The translations under genes and the position numbers were made by a program. A stretch of DNA of 64,000 bases, from assembly GCA_041738795.1 (NCBI GenBank), contig JBGSPB010000014.1, positions 663,361 through 727,360 on the forward strand, given 5' to 3'. Source of the stretch: JJ008 sp041738795 (GTDB lineage Bacteria; Bacteroidota; Bacteroidia; Chitinophagales; Chitinophagaceae). Shown here in pieces: positions 44,359 through 52,531 of this stretch. Below the pieces are notes generated by a model that was not told the origin of the DNA, did no database searches, and saw only the letters and a program-made list of their open reading frames with translations. How positions within the stretch are numbered: the stretch's first letter is position 1; each line of letters starts with the position of its first letter.

Positions 44359-45240
44359 ATGGCAGGTCAGTTAAAAGAGGTTAGAAACCGCATCAAATCA
44401 GTTCAAAGTACACAGCAGATCACCAAAGCTATGAAAATGGTGAGTGCTGCAAAACTGCGCCGTGCACAGGATGCTATTATTCAAATGCGTCCGTATGCAC
44501 AAAAGTTGCAGGAGATGCTCAGTAATATTGTAAGTAACAGTGAGGCCGGATCCGGTATGTCATTGGCAGCGGAACGTCAGGTAGAAAAAGTATTGCTGAT
44601 TGTTATTACCAGTGACCGTGGCCTGGCTGGTGCTTTTAATGCCAATATCATAAAACTGGCGAAGGCTACCATCGTTGAGAAATATGCTGAACAGAACAAG
44701 AAAGGAAATGTAGCAGTCTGGAATATTGGTAAAAAAGGGTACGAGAATTTTATAAAAGGCAACTATAAGGCAGATGCCACTTTCAAAGATATTTTTCTGA
44801 ATCTTACTTTTGAAAATGTTCAAAAAGCTGCTAAAGCCGCGATGAAGGCATTTGAAGAAAAGGAATTTGATGTGGTGGAAATCGTATACAGCCAGTTTAA
44901 AAATGCAGCAACACAACGCTTTGAGGTGGAAAGATATTTGCCGATCCCCAAAGTGCAGAAAAAGGCCGGGGCTGTTAAAGCCGATTTTATTTACGACCCC
45001 TCCAAAGAGCAATTGATCGCTGAACTGATGCCAAAGATCCTCAATACACAATTATATAAAGCAGTACTGGATTCCAATGCATCAGAGCATGGTGCCAGGA
45101 TGACGGCAATGGATAAAGCCAGCGAAAATGCCAACGAAATGCTGAGGGCTTTGAAGATTTCATATAACCGTGCAAGACAAGCTGCTATCACTACAGAATT
45201 GACTGAGATTGTAAGCGGTGCTGCTGCTTTGCAGGGCTAA
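44359..45240 (+). CDS. atpG: ATP synthase F1 gamma subunit
   Basis: A 293-residue central-stalk subunit. The N-terminal coiled coil (LKEVRNRIKSVQSTQQITKA then MKMVSAAKLRRAQDAI) and C-terminal coiled coil (MTAMDKASENANEMLRALK, YNRARQAAITTELTEIVSGA) are characteristic; the central Rossmann-like domain shows LLIVITSDRGLAGAFNANI. It rotates in the alpha3-beta3 ring. Neither atpA nor any other ATP synthase gene is next to it, and it has its own promoter and a terminator after it. Confidence 0.97.
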   Translation: MAGQLKEVRNRIKSVQSTQQITKAMKMVSAAKLRRAQDAIIQMRPYAQKLQEMLSNIVSNSEAGSGMSLAAERQVEKVLLIVITSDRGLAGAFNANIIKLAKATIVEKYAEQNKKGNVAVWNIGKKGYENFIKGNYKADATFKDIFLNLTFENVQKAAKAAMKAFEEKEFDVVEIVYSQFKNAATQRFEVERYLPIPKVQKKAGAVKADFIYDPSKEQLIAELMPKILNTQLYKAVLDSNASEHGARMTAMDKASENANEMLRALKISYNRARQAAITTELTEIVSGAAALQG

Positions 45241-45279
45241 AATGTGAGAAACTAATTTTTGAATTGTTAACTTTTTCAT

Positions 45280-45313
45280 GAAGCTTGCGGCTATTGTTGC
45301 AAGCTTTTTAATT
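45280..45313 (+). terminator. Terminator of atpG
   Basis: Stem AAGCTTGC / GCAAGCTT with a 10-base loop followed by TTTAATTT. Moderately strong. Confidence 0.65.
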
Positions 45314-45323
45314 TCGAACTGAC

Positions 45324-46034
45324 ATGGAGATTACGAATCTGATACCACATATTGAAGCATTGATTTTTGCCAGTGATAAGCCATTGACCACCCTGGAAAT
45401 AACTGAACTGGTGAATAATGCCTTTGGCTTCATGGAAGATAAAATTTCATTGGACCAGGTAGAAGCTGCCATTGAAGGGATCACAGAAAAATATGCATCT
45501 GAATTTTATCCTTTTGAAATGAAGCAAAGCGGAGGTGGCTGGCAATTTCTGACTAAAAAGGAATTCCATAAAACAATTGCACAGATCAATGGCGATAAGT
45601 TTCTGAAGCGCCTTTCAGCCGCATCGCTGGAAACACTGGCGATTATTGCTTACAAACAGCCGGTGACAAAAGGCGAAATTGAGGCTATCCGGGGCGTAAG
45701 TTCTGATTATGCCGTACAGAAATTATTGGAAAAAGAGCTAATTATCATTACAGGCCGGAATGAAAAATTACCCGGGCATCCATTGGTATATGCTACTTCC
45801 AAAAACTTTATGGATTACTTCGGTATTAATTCAGCTGATGATTTGCCAAAGATCAAGGAAGTACTGGCCGAGCAATTAGTAGAACCCACCGTTATTAAGG
45901 ATTTAAATGAGGATGGAGAAACGGAAGTAAAGTCAGACGAGATTGAAGGAACTGATGATGTGGAAGCATTAGCTGTAACTGAAGGAGGTGAGCTGATCAT
46001 CAATAAGGAGCAGGGTGAAGGGGAGGAGAGTTAA
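45324..46034 (+). CDS. scpB: Segregation and condensation protein B
   Basis: A 236-residue protein that with ScpA and SMC forms the bacterial condensin. Two winged-helix domains: HIEALIFASDKPLTTLEI at the start and ASLETLAIIAYKQPVTKGEI then GVSSDYAVQKLLEKELI in the middle (about residues 95-140). The C-terminal 60 residues are strongly acidic (Glu/Asp-rich) and probably disordered, as in other Bacteroidota ScpB proteins. scpA is not adjacent. Confidence 0.94.
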   Translation: MEITNLIPHIEALIFASDKPLTTLEITELVNNAFGFMEDKISLDQVEAAIEGITEKYASEFYPFEMKQSGGGWQFLTKKEFHKTIAQINGDKFLKRLSAASLETLAIIAYKQPVTKGEIEAIRGVSSDYAVQKLLEKELIIITGRNEKLPGHPLVYATSKNFMDYFGINSADDLPKIKEVLAEQLVEPTVIKDLNEDGETEVKSDEIEGTDDVEALAVTEGGELIINKEQGEGEES

Positions 46035-46063
46035 TTAAGGATTTGAATAATATTTAAACAGGA

Positions 46064-46098
46064 AAGTGGTTCAGCGTTAACTGAACCACTTCTTTTTT
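46064..46098 (+). terminator. Terminator of scpB, running into the lysA promoter
   Basis: A perfect 11-bp stem AAGTGGTTCAG / CTGAACCACTT with a 6-base loop, then CTTTTTT. Confidence 0.9.
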
Positions 46099-46105
46099 AT
46101 CTTCG
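46098..46105 (+). promoter_or_regulatory. -7 promoter element of lysA
   Basis: TATCTTCG starts in the T-run of the scpB terminator and lies only 7 bases before the lysA ATG, so the transcript should be leaderless or nearly so. No lysine riboswitch can fit here. Confidence 0.6.
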
Positions 46106-46112
46106 CCAACCT

Positions 46113-47330
46113 ATGTCACAACAACTTTCTCACGAACAACTGGTAGCACTGGCTCATCAATTTGGTACACCTTTGTATGTTTATCATGCCGAAAAAATTA
46201 AAGAGCAGTATGATAAATTGCTGACCTCTTTTAAAGGTGTTGATGTACGTTTTTTCTATGCTGCAAAAGCGCTTACCAATATCAATATACTCCGTTATTT
46301 AAAAAGTACAGGTTGTAATATTGACTGCAGTTCTATTAATGAAGCAAAACTGGCAGCTATTGCAGGTTTTGAGTCCGCAGATATTCTGTACACTTCCAAC
46401 AATATTGCATTCGAAGAAATAGAAGAAGCACAGCGGATGGGTATTCATATTAATATCGATAGCATTTCTAACCTGAGAAAGTTTGGCCAAAAATTCGGAC
46501 ATAGTTATCCCGTCGGTATCCGGCTACGGCCTAATATTATGGCCGGAGGAAATCTTAAGATATCAACAGGTCATGCCGATAGCAAATTTGGTGTGCCGCT
46601 GGAGGATATCGAAGAAGTGTTACAGGTGATAAAGGAAACGGGCCTGTTTATCCGCACCTTGCACATACATACAGGCAGTGAGATAAAAGATGTGGAAGTA
46701 TTTGCTAAAGGGATTGAAGTGCTGTTTGAAATGGTTAAGTATTTCCCGGAGTTAGAAGTTATTGATCTGGGAGGTGGATTTAAAGTGCCTTATAAACCGG
46801 GTGATGAAGGAACCGACATTGAGTTATTGGGAAAAAAAGTAAAAGAAGAATTTGAGTGGTTTGAAAAAAAGTACAACCGCCATCTCCAGGTTTGGTTTGA
46901 ACCCGGTAAGTATATTGTTAGTGAAGCAGGATATTTTATCACGAAAGTGAATGTGCTGAAACCCGCCGGTAATGCGGTATTTGCCGGGGTGGATACAGGA
47001 CTTAATCATTTTATCCGCCCTATGTTTTACGGGGCTTATCACGAAATCGAAAATATTTCAAATCCTTCCGGTGAAAAAAAGAGTTATAATGTAGTGGGAA
47101 ATATTTGTGAAACAGACACATTTGCCGAGAACCGCTCTTTACCTGAAATAAGGGAAGATGATTATCTTGTCTTCTTCAATGCCGGTGCCTACTGCTTTGA
47201 AATGTCCTCTCACTATAATTCAAGGTTCAAACCGGCAGAGGTGATGATAAAAGACGGGAAGCCTATTCTTATACGTAAAAGAGATGAACTGGAAGATCTG
47301 CTTAAAGGCCAGCCTGAGATCAGTTTCTGA
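46113..47330 (+). CDS. lysA: Diaminopimelate decarboxylase
   Basis: A 405-residue PLP enzyme making L-lysine from meso-diaminopimelate. The PLP Lys is residue 52 in FFYAAKALTN; HIHTGSEI, the glycine-rich phosphate loop DLGGGFKVPY, EPGKYIVSEAG and the substrate-site CETDTFA are all present. Alanine racemase-like N-terminal barrel and C-terminal beta domain have normal length. It is probably read alone from a very close promoter and converges on the next gene (12-bp gap). Confidence 0.95.
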   Translation: MSQQLSHEQLVALAHQFGTPLYVYHAEKIKEQYDKLLTSFKGVDVRFFYAAKALTNINILRYLKSTGCNIDCSSINEAKLAAIAGFESADILYTSNNIAFEEIEEAQRMGIHINIDSISNLRKFGQKFGHSYPVGIRLRPNIMAGGNLKISTGHADSKFGVPLEDIEEVLQVIKETGLFIRTLHIHTGSEIKDVEVFAKGIEVLFEMVKYFPELEVIDLGGGFKVPYKPGDEGTDIELLGKKVKEEFEWFEKKYNRHLQVWFEPGKYIVSEAGYFITKVNVLKPAGNAVFAGVDTGLNHFIRPMFYGAYHEIENISNPSGEKKSYNVVGNICETDTFAENRSLPEIREDDYLVFFNAGAYCFEMSSHYNSRFKPAEVMIKDGKPILIRKRDELEDLLKGQPEISF

Positions 47331-47342
47331 TTTCCGGCTTTT

Positions 47343-48224
47343 CTACTGAATAGCTTTTACAATTAATGTTGTTGTTGTTTTGGAGGTTACAGGTAATGTT
47401 CCAAATGAAGTTTCAGTGCTGCCGTTTGAATCGGTTGTAATTGTTTTTTCCCTGATAATTCCGGTTATTCTGTCAAGAGTGATCTTGCCGGTAGATTTAT
47501 TTTTCATATTAGTGATGGTCTCATTACCCATCATTTCTGCTTTGGTAACAGTATTGGAGTTAGTGGCGAAATCCACTATGATCGTAGAATCGGTTATAGC
47601 TGTAATAGAAAATGCTGATTCAAATTTCTCTGCTGGTGTTTCTCCGGATTGAGTCCATGCATCACCCACATTTAGTCCTCCATCTTTTTCCGGGATCACA
47701 TTAAAAAAACTGGCTTTGCCTTTACCAGGAGGTTGCACCACATCAACTACTTCTTTCATCATATTGGTAATGACAGCCATCCTGCTGTCATTTGCTGAAG
47801 CCGTAAAACTTTCAGGCATTACCATGAGTACTTTGCCAAATGGGTCAATGATCATATCATATTTTTTCTCCAGCATTTCTTTGATTGGTTTACCAAACTG
47901 CCCATTCAGGTCTTTGGGCTTATCCGAATCAAAGGATTGCTTTTGCCCCATGCCGTCAAAGGAAAAAGTTATTCTGTTAACGGTATGATTAAGTGTATGA
48001 TTGTCGTCGGTTGTATTGGTTACTTTGTAGGTATGAATACCACTGGCATCAACATTAAAATCGATAGACTGACCCATTGCCTGTTGGGCAACAGTAGTTT
48101 TTGTCTGTAAATTAATTTCAAATACTTGTCCCTGTTGAAACTTTAATCGTCCATCTGCCATTTGCGCAAAAACAGAACTGTAAGTAATCAGTATTACTGG
48201 AATAAATACACTAATTCTAAACAT
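47343..48224 (-). CDS. Secreted beta-rich protein (DUF6263-like, tentative)
   Basis: A 293-residue protein with a signal peptide (cleavage near VFAQ, residue 21). The mature part is an alternating beta pattern with many Thr and Asp; words such as DPFGKVLMVMPE, NVGDAWTQSGETP and ITGIIREKTI resemble the uncharacterised periplasmic group annotated DUF6263, though I assign this from memory. No catalytic residues. Function unknown. It is divergent from the protease gene, so the two might share regulation, but nothing in the sequence proves it. Confidence 0.75.
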   Translation of the reverse strand: MFRISVFIPVILITYSSVFAQMADGRLKFQQGQVFEINLQTKTTVAQQAMGQSIDFNVDASGIHTYKVTNTTDDNHTLNHTVNRITFSFDGMGQKQSFDSDKPKDLNGQFGKPIKEMLEKKYDMIIDPFGKVLMVMPESFTASANDSRMAVITNMMKEVVDVVQPPGKGKASFFNVIPEKDGGLNVGDAWTQSGETPAEKFESAFSITAITDSTIIVDFATNSNTVTKAEMMGNETITNMKNKSTGKITLDRITGIIREKTITTDSNGSTETSFGTLPVTSKTTTTLIVKAIQ

Positions 48225-48392
48225 AGGAAGGGTATATTTTTAAAATATGATTATCCAACAAATTTGACGATTCTTCGCCATATTCGTTGCACTGAGGGGG
48301 AAAAATAATTGTTATTACAGGCTTGATTGGTACAACGTATTTTATCTTAACTTTCTATTTTTAAAGACAATTTAAATTAAAAACTATTCGCT

Positions 48393-49976
48393 ATGCCAAT
48401 AAGAATGACGGATGACCCTGTAGATCCGAATCAACGGGATGATGATGGTGGTGGTGGAAACCGGCCGAATTTTCCCGGCGGTGGTGGGGGTGGCCTGATG
48501 TCGCTGTTACCAATGTTGTTAGGCCTGTTTAAAGGGAAAGGAATTATAATCCTATTAGTTCTGGCTGCCGGCGCTTATTTTTTATTAGGAAAGGGAGGCG
48601 GTTGTAATGTAGCTCAGGTAGCACAGCAGCTATTTTCAAAAAGTGGGTACAATTTTGATCCTGCTGAATTTAATAAAGCGTCAGTGTATGAAGGATTAGA
48701 GGATGATGCGGGAAAGAATCCCTTACCGGAGGCAGTATCATTGTTGCGGTTTGCTCCAGACAGGTCCAACCAGGGTGAACAGGGTAGTTGTGTGGCCTGG
48801 AGTTGTGCTTACGGTGCTCAAACTATCTTAACAGCGGCTGCAACAGGGGCAGATCCAAATACCATTCGATTTAGCCCGGCTTATTTATACAACCAGATTA
48901 AACTGGAGGGATGCCAGGGCTCTTATCTGCAACGGGCAATGGAAGCTATGCAAACTAATGGAGGTGTGCCACTGAGCCAGTTTCCTTATACTGACCAGGA
49001 TTGCAACCGGGTTCCCGATGAGTCAGCAAAACAAGCCGGAAGGCAGAATGTGATCCACGGCTTTACCCGCATTACCAATGGTGATAATATCAATGAGATC
49101 AGTGTCAGAGGCATTAAAGAACACCTGAATAAGAATGCGCCGGTGGCGATTGGAATGATGGTAGGCCAAAGCTTTATGCAAAACATGATGGGACAGGAAC
49201 TGTGGGAACCCAGTGATATGGATGCGTCTCAAATGGGTATGGGTGGTCATGCAATGACAGTTATTGGTTATGATGACAGGAAATTTGGTGGTGCTTTCCA
49301 GATCATGAATAGCTGGGGACCTGAATGGGGAAACAATGGCATAGCCTGGGTGAGATATGGCGATTTTAAAACCTATGTAAGAGAAGCTTATGGTATCGAC
49401 CCATTACCCAAAAGAAGTAATGTGGCAAATATTCCGCTGGAGTGCAACATTGGACTGGTGAGAAATGAGGATAAGCAAAATATTGCACTTCGGTTGGCCG
49501 GTAATAATTTATTTGAAACGGTGTCTCCGATCAAAGTCGGCACCCGTTTCAAAATGTCAATTGAGAATGCCACAGAATGTTATATCTATGTATTTGGTCA
49601 GGAAGTTGATGGTTCCAGTTTTGTTTTGTTTCCTTACCTGAAAACCGGGGAAACAGTTTCTAAACACTCTCCCTATTGCGGAATTACCGGTTATCGTTTA
49701 TTCCCTAAAGCGCAGTCGCTGGAAGCAGATAGTATCGGTACAAAGGATTATATAGCAATAGTAGTGAGTAAAGATGAACTGGATTATAACCGTATCAACC
49801 AGGCCATCAGCCAGAGTCGCCAATCTACCTATGCAGGAAAAGTAAATGAAGCATTACAGAGTATATTGATACGTACTGCGAGATTCAATAGTACTAATGA
49901 TGGCAGAATTTATTTCAAAGTAGATGCAAATGATAATAAAGCGGTAGCTGCTATTGTGGCATTTGATAAAAGATAA
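48393..49976 (+). CDS. Membrane-anchored papain-like (C1A) cysteine protease
   Basis: A 527-residue protein. Residues 1-46 are polar and very Gly-rich, followed by one membrane segment (about 48-66) and no cleavable signal peptide, so the protease domain is probably periplasmic. The peptidase C1A domain (about 115-345) has catalytic Cys133 in NQGEQGSCVAWS, His286 in GGHAMTVIGYDD and Asn306 in MNSWGPEWG. The Cys and Trp of papain's QGxCGSCW are replaced (Gln130, Val134). The C-terminal third (about 350-527) resembles a DUF4384-type beta domain (CYIYVFGQEVDGSSFVLFP). The Gly-rich N-terminus recalls YpfJ-type metallopeptidases. Its targets are unknown. Confidence 0.9.
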   Translation: MPIRMTDDPVDPNQRDDDGGGGNRPNFPGGGGGGLMSLLPMLLGLFKGKGIIILLVLAAGAYFLLGKGGGCNVAQVAQQLFSKSGYNFDPAEFNKASVYEGLEDDAGKNPLPEAVSLLRFAPDRSNQGEQGSCVAWSCAYGAQTILTAAATGADPNTIRFSPAYLYNQIKLEGCQGSYLQRAMEAMQTNGGVPLSQFPYTDQDCNRVPDESAKQAGRQNVIHGFTRITNGDNINEISVRGIKEHLNKNAPVAIGMMVGQSFMQNMMGQELWEPSDMDASQMGMGGHAMTVIGYDDRKFGGAFQIMNSWGPEWGNNGIAWVRYGDFKTYVREAYGIDPLPKRSNVANIPLECNIGLVRNEDKQNIALRLAGNNLFETVSPIKVGTRFKMSIENATECYIYVFGQEVDGSSFVLFPYLKTGETVSKHSPYCGITGYRLFPKAQSLEADSIGTKDYIAIVVSKDELDYNRINQAISQSRQSTYAGKVNEALQSILIRTARFNSTNDGRIYFKVDANDNKAVAAIVAFDKR

Positions 49977-49986
49977 TCCTGGTTTG

Positions 49987-50478
49987 ATGAATACGAATGC
50001 ACCTGAGTTTATAAAAATGATGAAACATCCTGTTAAGTTCAGGATGTTTCTGTTTTTCAAATTGCCGGCTGCCTTTTTTGCCGGTGTAAGAGTAAGGGAG
50101 GTGGATGAAAAAAAATGTGTAGTGACAGTGCCCTATAAGTGGCTATCACAAAACCCTTTCCGTTCCACCTACTTTGCATGCCTGAGCATGGCCGCTGAAT
50201 TGAGTACCGGGGCATTAGCAATGACACAATTATACAAAAGCGATCCGCCTGTTTCTATGCTGGTCGTAAAAGTAGAGTCGGAGTATTTTAAAAAAGCAAC
50301 TGACAAATCAAGTTTTGTTTGTGAGGATGGTGAGCTATTTCAAAAAACAATTGAAGAAACAATCGCAACCGGAGAGCCAAGAACAGTTAAAGCAAAATCA
50401 ATTGGAACCAATAAGGCTGGGGAGAAAGTAGCGGAATTTTATATTACCTGGTCCTTTAAATCAAAATTTAAGAAGTAA
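49987..50478 (+). CDS. DUF4442 hotdog-fold protein
   Basis: About 163 residues. I chose ATG 49987 because the longer frame from 49954 overlaps the protease gene. Patterns such as VPYKWLSQNPFRSTYFACLSM and TGALAMTQLY match the DUF4442/YiiD-type hotdog family, related to acyl-CoA thioesterases, but without a recognised catalytic residue. It follows the protease stop after 10 bp and precedes the metallo-beta-lactamase gene. Confidence 0.82.
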   Translation: MNTNAPEFIKMMKHPVKFRMFLFFKLPAAFFAGVRVREVDEKKCVVTVPYKWLSQNPFRSTYFACLSMAAELSTGALAMTQLYKSDPPVSMLVVKVESEYFKKATDKSSFVCEDGELFQKTIEETIATGEPRTVKAKSIGTNKAGEKVAEFYITWSFKSKFKK

Positions 50479-50552
50479 AAATATTTTCTAACTTATTTAA
50501 AATGCCCCGGGAGGAACGACCATGTTCTCTCTTCAGGGGCGGAGGGGTAAAA

Positions 50553-51956
50553 ATGAAAATTGCATTTCACGGCGCTGCCAGAACTGTAACGGGTTCAAAA
50601 CATTTACTGACTTTAAAAAGTGGTAAAAAGATATTATTGGATTGTGGTATGTTCCAGGGATTAGGGAGGGAAACAGATGTACTGAACCGTAGTTTTGGTT
50701 TTGATCCCCTGGAAGTGGATATGATGATACTTTCCCATGCTCATATTGACCATAGCGGGCTGATACCCCGATTGATTAAGGAAGGTTTTAAAGGAAAAAT
50801 ATTCTGCACTCATGGTACCCGGGAATTGGTAACAGTGTTGCTGGAAGATTCGGCAGAGATACAGGAAGATGATGTAAAATATATTAATAAGCGAAGAGCA
50901 GCTTCGGGACAGGTTTATCTGCAACCACTATACACTGTTGAGGATGCACTGAATGCAACTAAATATTTTGAAGAAGCAGATTATGGCCTGTGGTTCGATG
51001 TCATGGAGGGGGTACAGGCAATGTTTACAGATGCAGGCCATATCATTGGAAGTACCTGTGTGCACCTGAAAATAAATGAGCATGGAAAAGAGACCCGGAT
51101 AACGTTCAGTGGTGATATAGGACGATACCGGGATGCCATTCTTAAATCTCCGGATACTTTCCCGCAAGCTGATTACATAATTATGGAATCAACCTATGGC
51201 AACAGCCTGCATGATACCCATGTTACAACCCCGGATATGCTGTTGCACTGGATTGAAAAAGCCTGCTTGCAGAAAAAAGGAAAACTCATCATGCCGGCAT
51301 TCAGCGTAGGCCGTACCCAGGAGATTTTGTATTCTTTGAATCAACTGGAAATCGAAAATCGCTTGCCGGATCTTGACTATTATGTGGATAGTCCGCTGAG
51401 TATCCAGGCAACAGAGATTGTAAAAAATTACCCCAATTATTTTAATAAGACTATTCAGAAGATAATGCAGTCAGACAGGGACCCATTCTCTTTTAAAGGA
51501 TTGCGGTATGTAAAAACGGTAGAACAATCCAAATTGCTGAATTTTCAGAATGGTCCTATGGTTATCATTTCTGCCAGCGGAATGGGTGATGCGGGCAGGG
51601 TAAAACATCATATCAGTAATAATATTGAAAACAGCCACAATACAATCCTGTTTACTGGATATTGTGAGCCCCGATCATTAGGTGGCAGATTACTTTCCGG
51701 TGATAAAGATGTAAGTATATTCGGTGTCATGCATGAAGTACATGCTGAGATCAGCTCTATCCGGAGTATGAGTGCTCATGGAGATTATGAGGACATGAGC
51801 CAGTGGCTGGCTTGCCAGGACCCTAAAAAGGTTAAAAAAATATTTTTAGTACATGGAGAGTATGAGGTGCAGCAGGATTTTCAAAACAGGCTTATCCGGA
51901 AGGGGTTTCCGGATGTAGAGATACCAGCCCCTCATTATGAAATAGGGCTGACCTGA
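50553..51956 (+). CDS. Beta-CASP metallo-beta-lactamase fold RNase/exonuclease
   Basis: A 467-residue protein. I chose ATG 50553 over 50502 because a Shine-Dalgarno-like GGAGG lies about 8 bases before it and MKIAFHGAARTVTGSKHLL is the family start. Metal site: LSHAHIDHSG (HxHxDH), DAGHIIGS and SGDIGR; beta-CASP motifs follow (ESTYGNSLH, PAFSVGRTQEIL, SASGMG), and MSAHGDYEDM near the C-terminus. The family (YsxC-unrelated, CPSF73-like) cleaves RNA. Possible substrates are mRNA or tRNA precursors; a tRNA gene follows 120 bp downstream, probably by chance. Confidence 0.93.
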   Translation: MKIAFHGAARTVTGSKHLLTLKSGKKILLDCGMFQGLGRETDVLNRSFGFDPLEVDMMILSHAHIDHSGLIPRLIKEGFKGKIFCTHGTRELVTVLLEDSAEIQEDDVKYINKRRAASGQVYLQPLYTVEDALNATKYFEEADYGLWFDVMEGVQAMFTDAGHIIGSTCVHLKINEHGKETRITFSGDIGRYRDAILKSPDTFPQADYIIMESTYGNSLHDTHVTTPDMLLHWIEKACLQKKGKLIMPAFSVGRTQEILYSLNQLEIENRLPDLDYYVDSPLSIQATEIVKNYPNYFNKTIQKIMQSDRDPFSFKGLRYVKTVEQSKLLNFQNGPMVIISASGMGDAGRVKHHISNNIENSHNTILFTGYCEPRSLGGRLLSGDKDVSIFGVMHEVHAEISSIRSMSAHGDYEDMSQWLACQDPKKVKKIFLVHGEYEVQQDFQNRLIRKGFPDVEIPAPHYEIGLT

Positions 51957-52059
51957 CAAGTTGTATACGCTAAATTTATTACTGCTTTTCCATGCTGGAA
52001 AAATCAATGCAGGCAGAAAAACCGATCAAATTTCATTTCTCCCGTTTAGGCAAAATAGC

Positions 52060-52067
52060 TATTTTTG
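52060..52067 (+). promoter_or_regulatory. -7 promoter element of the tRNA gene, within a palindrome
   Basis: TATTTTTG is a perfect TAnnTTTG, 9 bases before the tRNA. It forms the right half of a near-perfect palindrome (52049-52069, GGCAAAATAGC / TATTTTTGCC). Confidence 0.6.
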
Positions 52068-52076
52068 CCGCCCGTT

Positions 52077-52150
52077 GCCGGGGTAGCTCAGCTGGTTAGA
52101 GCATCGGATTCATAACCCGAAGGTCGGCAGTTCAAGTCTGCTCTCCGGTA
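52077..52150 (+). tRNA. tRNA with CAT anticodon (elongator Met, or Ile2)
   Basis: A 74-base cloverleaf. The acceptor stem GCCGGGG pairs with CTCCGGT (two G-U pairs), the D stem is GCTC/GAGC, the anticodon loop is TTCATAA (anticodon CAT at 52111-52113), and the T arm is GGCAG TTCAAGT CTGCT. Position 73 is A; no CCA is encoded. The anticodon stem has one A-C apposition next to the loop. The first base pairs, so it is not the initiator. Elongator Met and lysidine-modified Ile2 cannot be separated by eye. Confidence 0.92.
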
Positions 52151-52152
52151 CT

Positions 52153-52190
52153 AAGCCTAAATCTTGTTAATCAAAGATTTAGGCTTTTTT
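52153..52190 (+). terminator. Terminator of the tRNA gene
   Basis: Thirteen-base perfect stem AAGCCTAAATCTT / AAGATTTAGGCTT with an 8-base loop followed by TTTT. Confidence 0.92.
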
Positions 52191-52531
52191 ATTCTTATTA
52201 TCTCAGCGTATTTCTTGTAAAAAACCTGCAAAATGCTACACAATGATTAATCTATCTGTTTAATAGTTATAAATACTTGTATTTAGCAGTCCGCTAATTG
52301 TAACTTATACCAGTAGTTTTGTTATTGTTGTGAAACCTGGAGAGAAAGTGAAAGAAAAAACAGTGTTATAGGGAGAAGAATCATTTGATCCGCGGCCAGT
52401 TTTTTTGACCAGGGGAAAATGATTCTTTACGGGAAGTTCAGGGAAACTTTTTTTTATAAAGTGGATATGATGAAACATACTGTGAAATCATCAAGGCTGT
52501 GTGAAACGGCCATTTATCTAAAAATAAAATA
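52191..52531. other. Intergenic region with a long-arm hairpin
   Basis: No ORF in 341 bp. At 52376-52427 an 11-bp perfect inverted repeat, AAGAATCATTT / AAATGATTCTT, flanks a 30-base loop containing a T7 run. It may be a terminator, an mRNA leader structure of the next gene, or an operator. Otherwise AT-rich and featureless. Confidence 0.5.

Noticed and set aside
46035..46112. Lysine riboswitch before lysA
   Set aside because: The gap holds only the scpB terminator and a promoter 7 bases from the ATG; there is no room for an aptamer.
52077..52190. tRNA as an integration site
   Set aside because: No integrase, direct repeat of the tRNA end or foreign gene block lies nearby.
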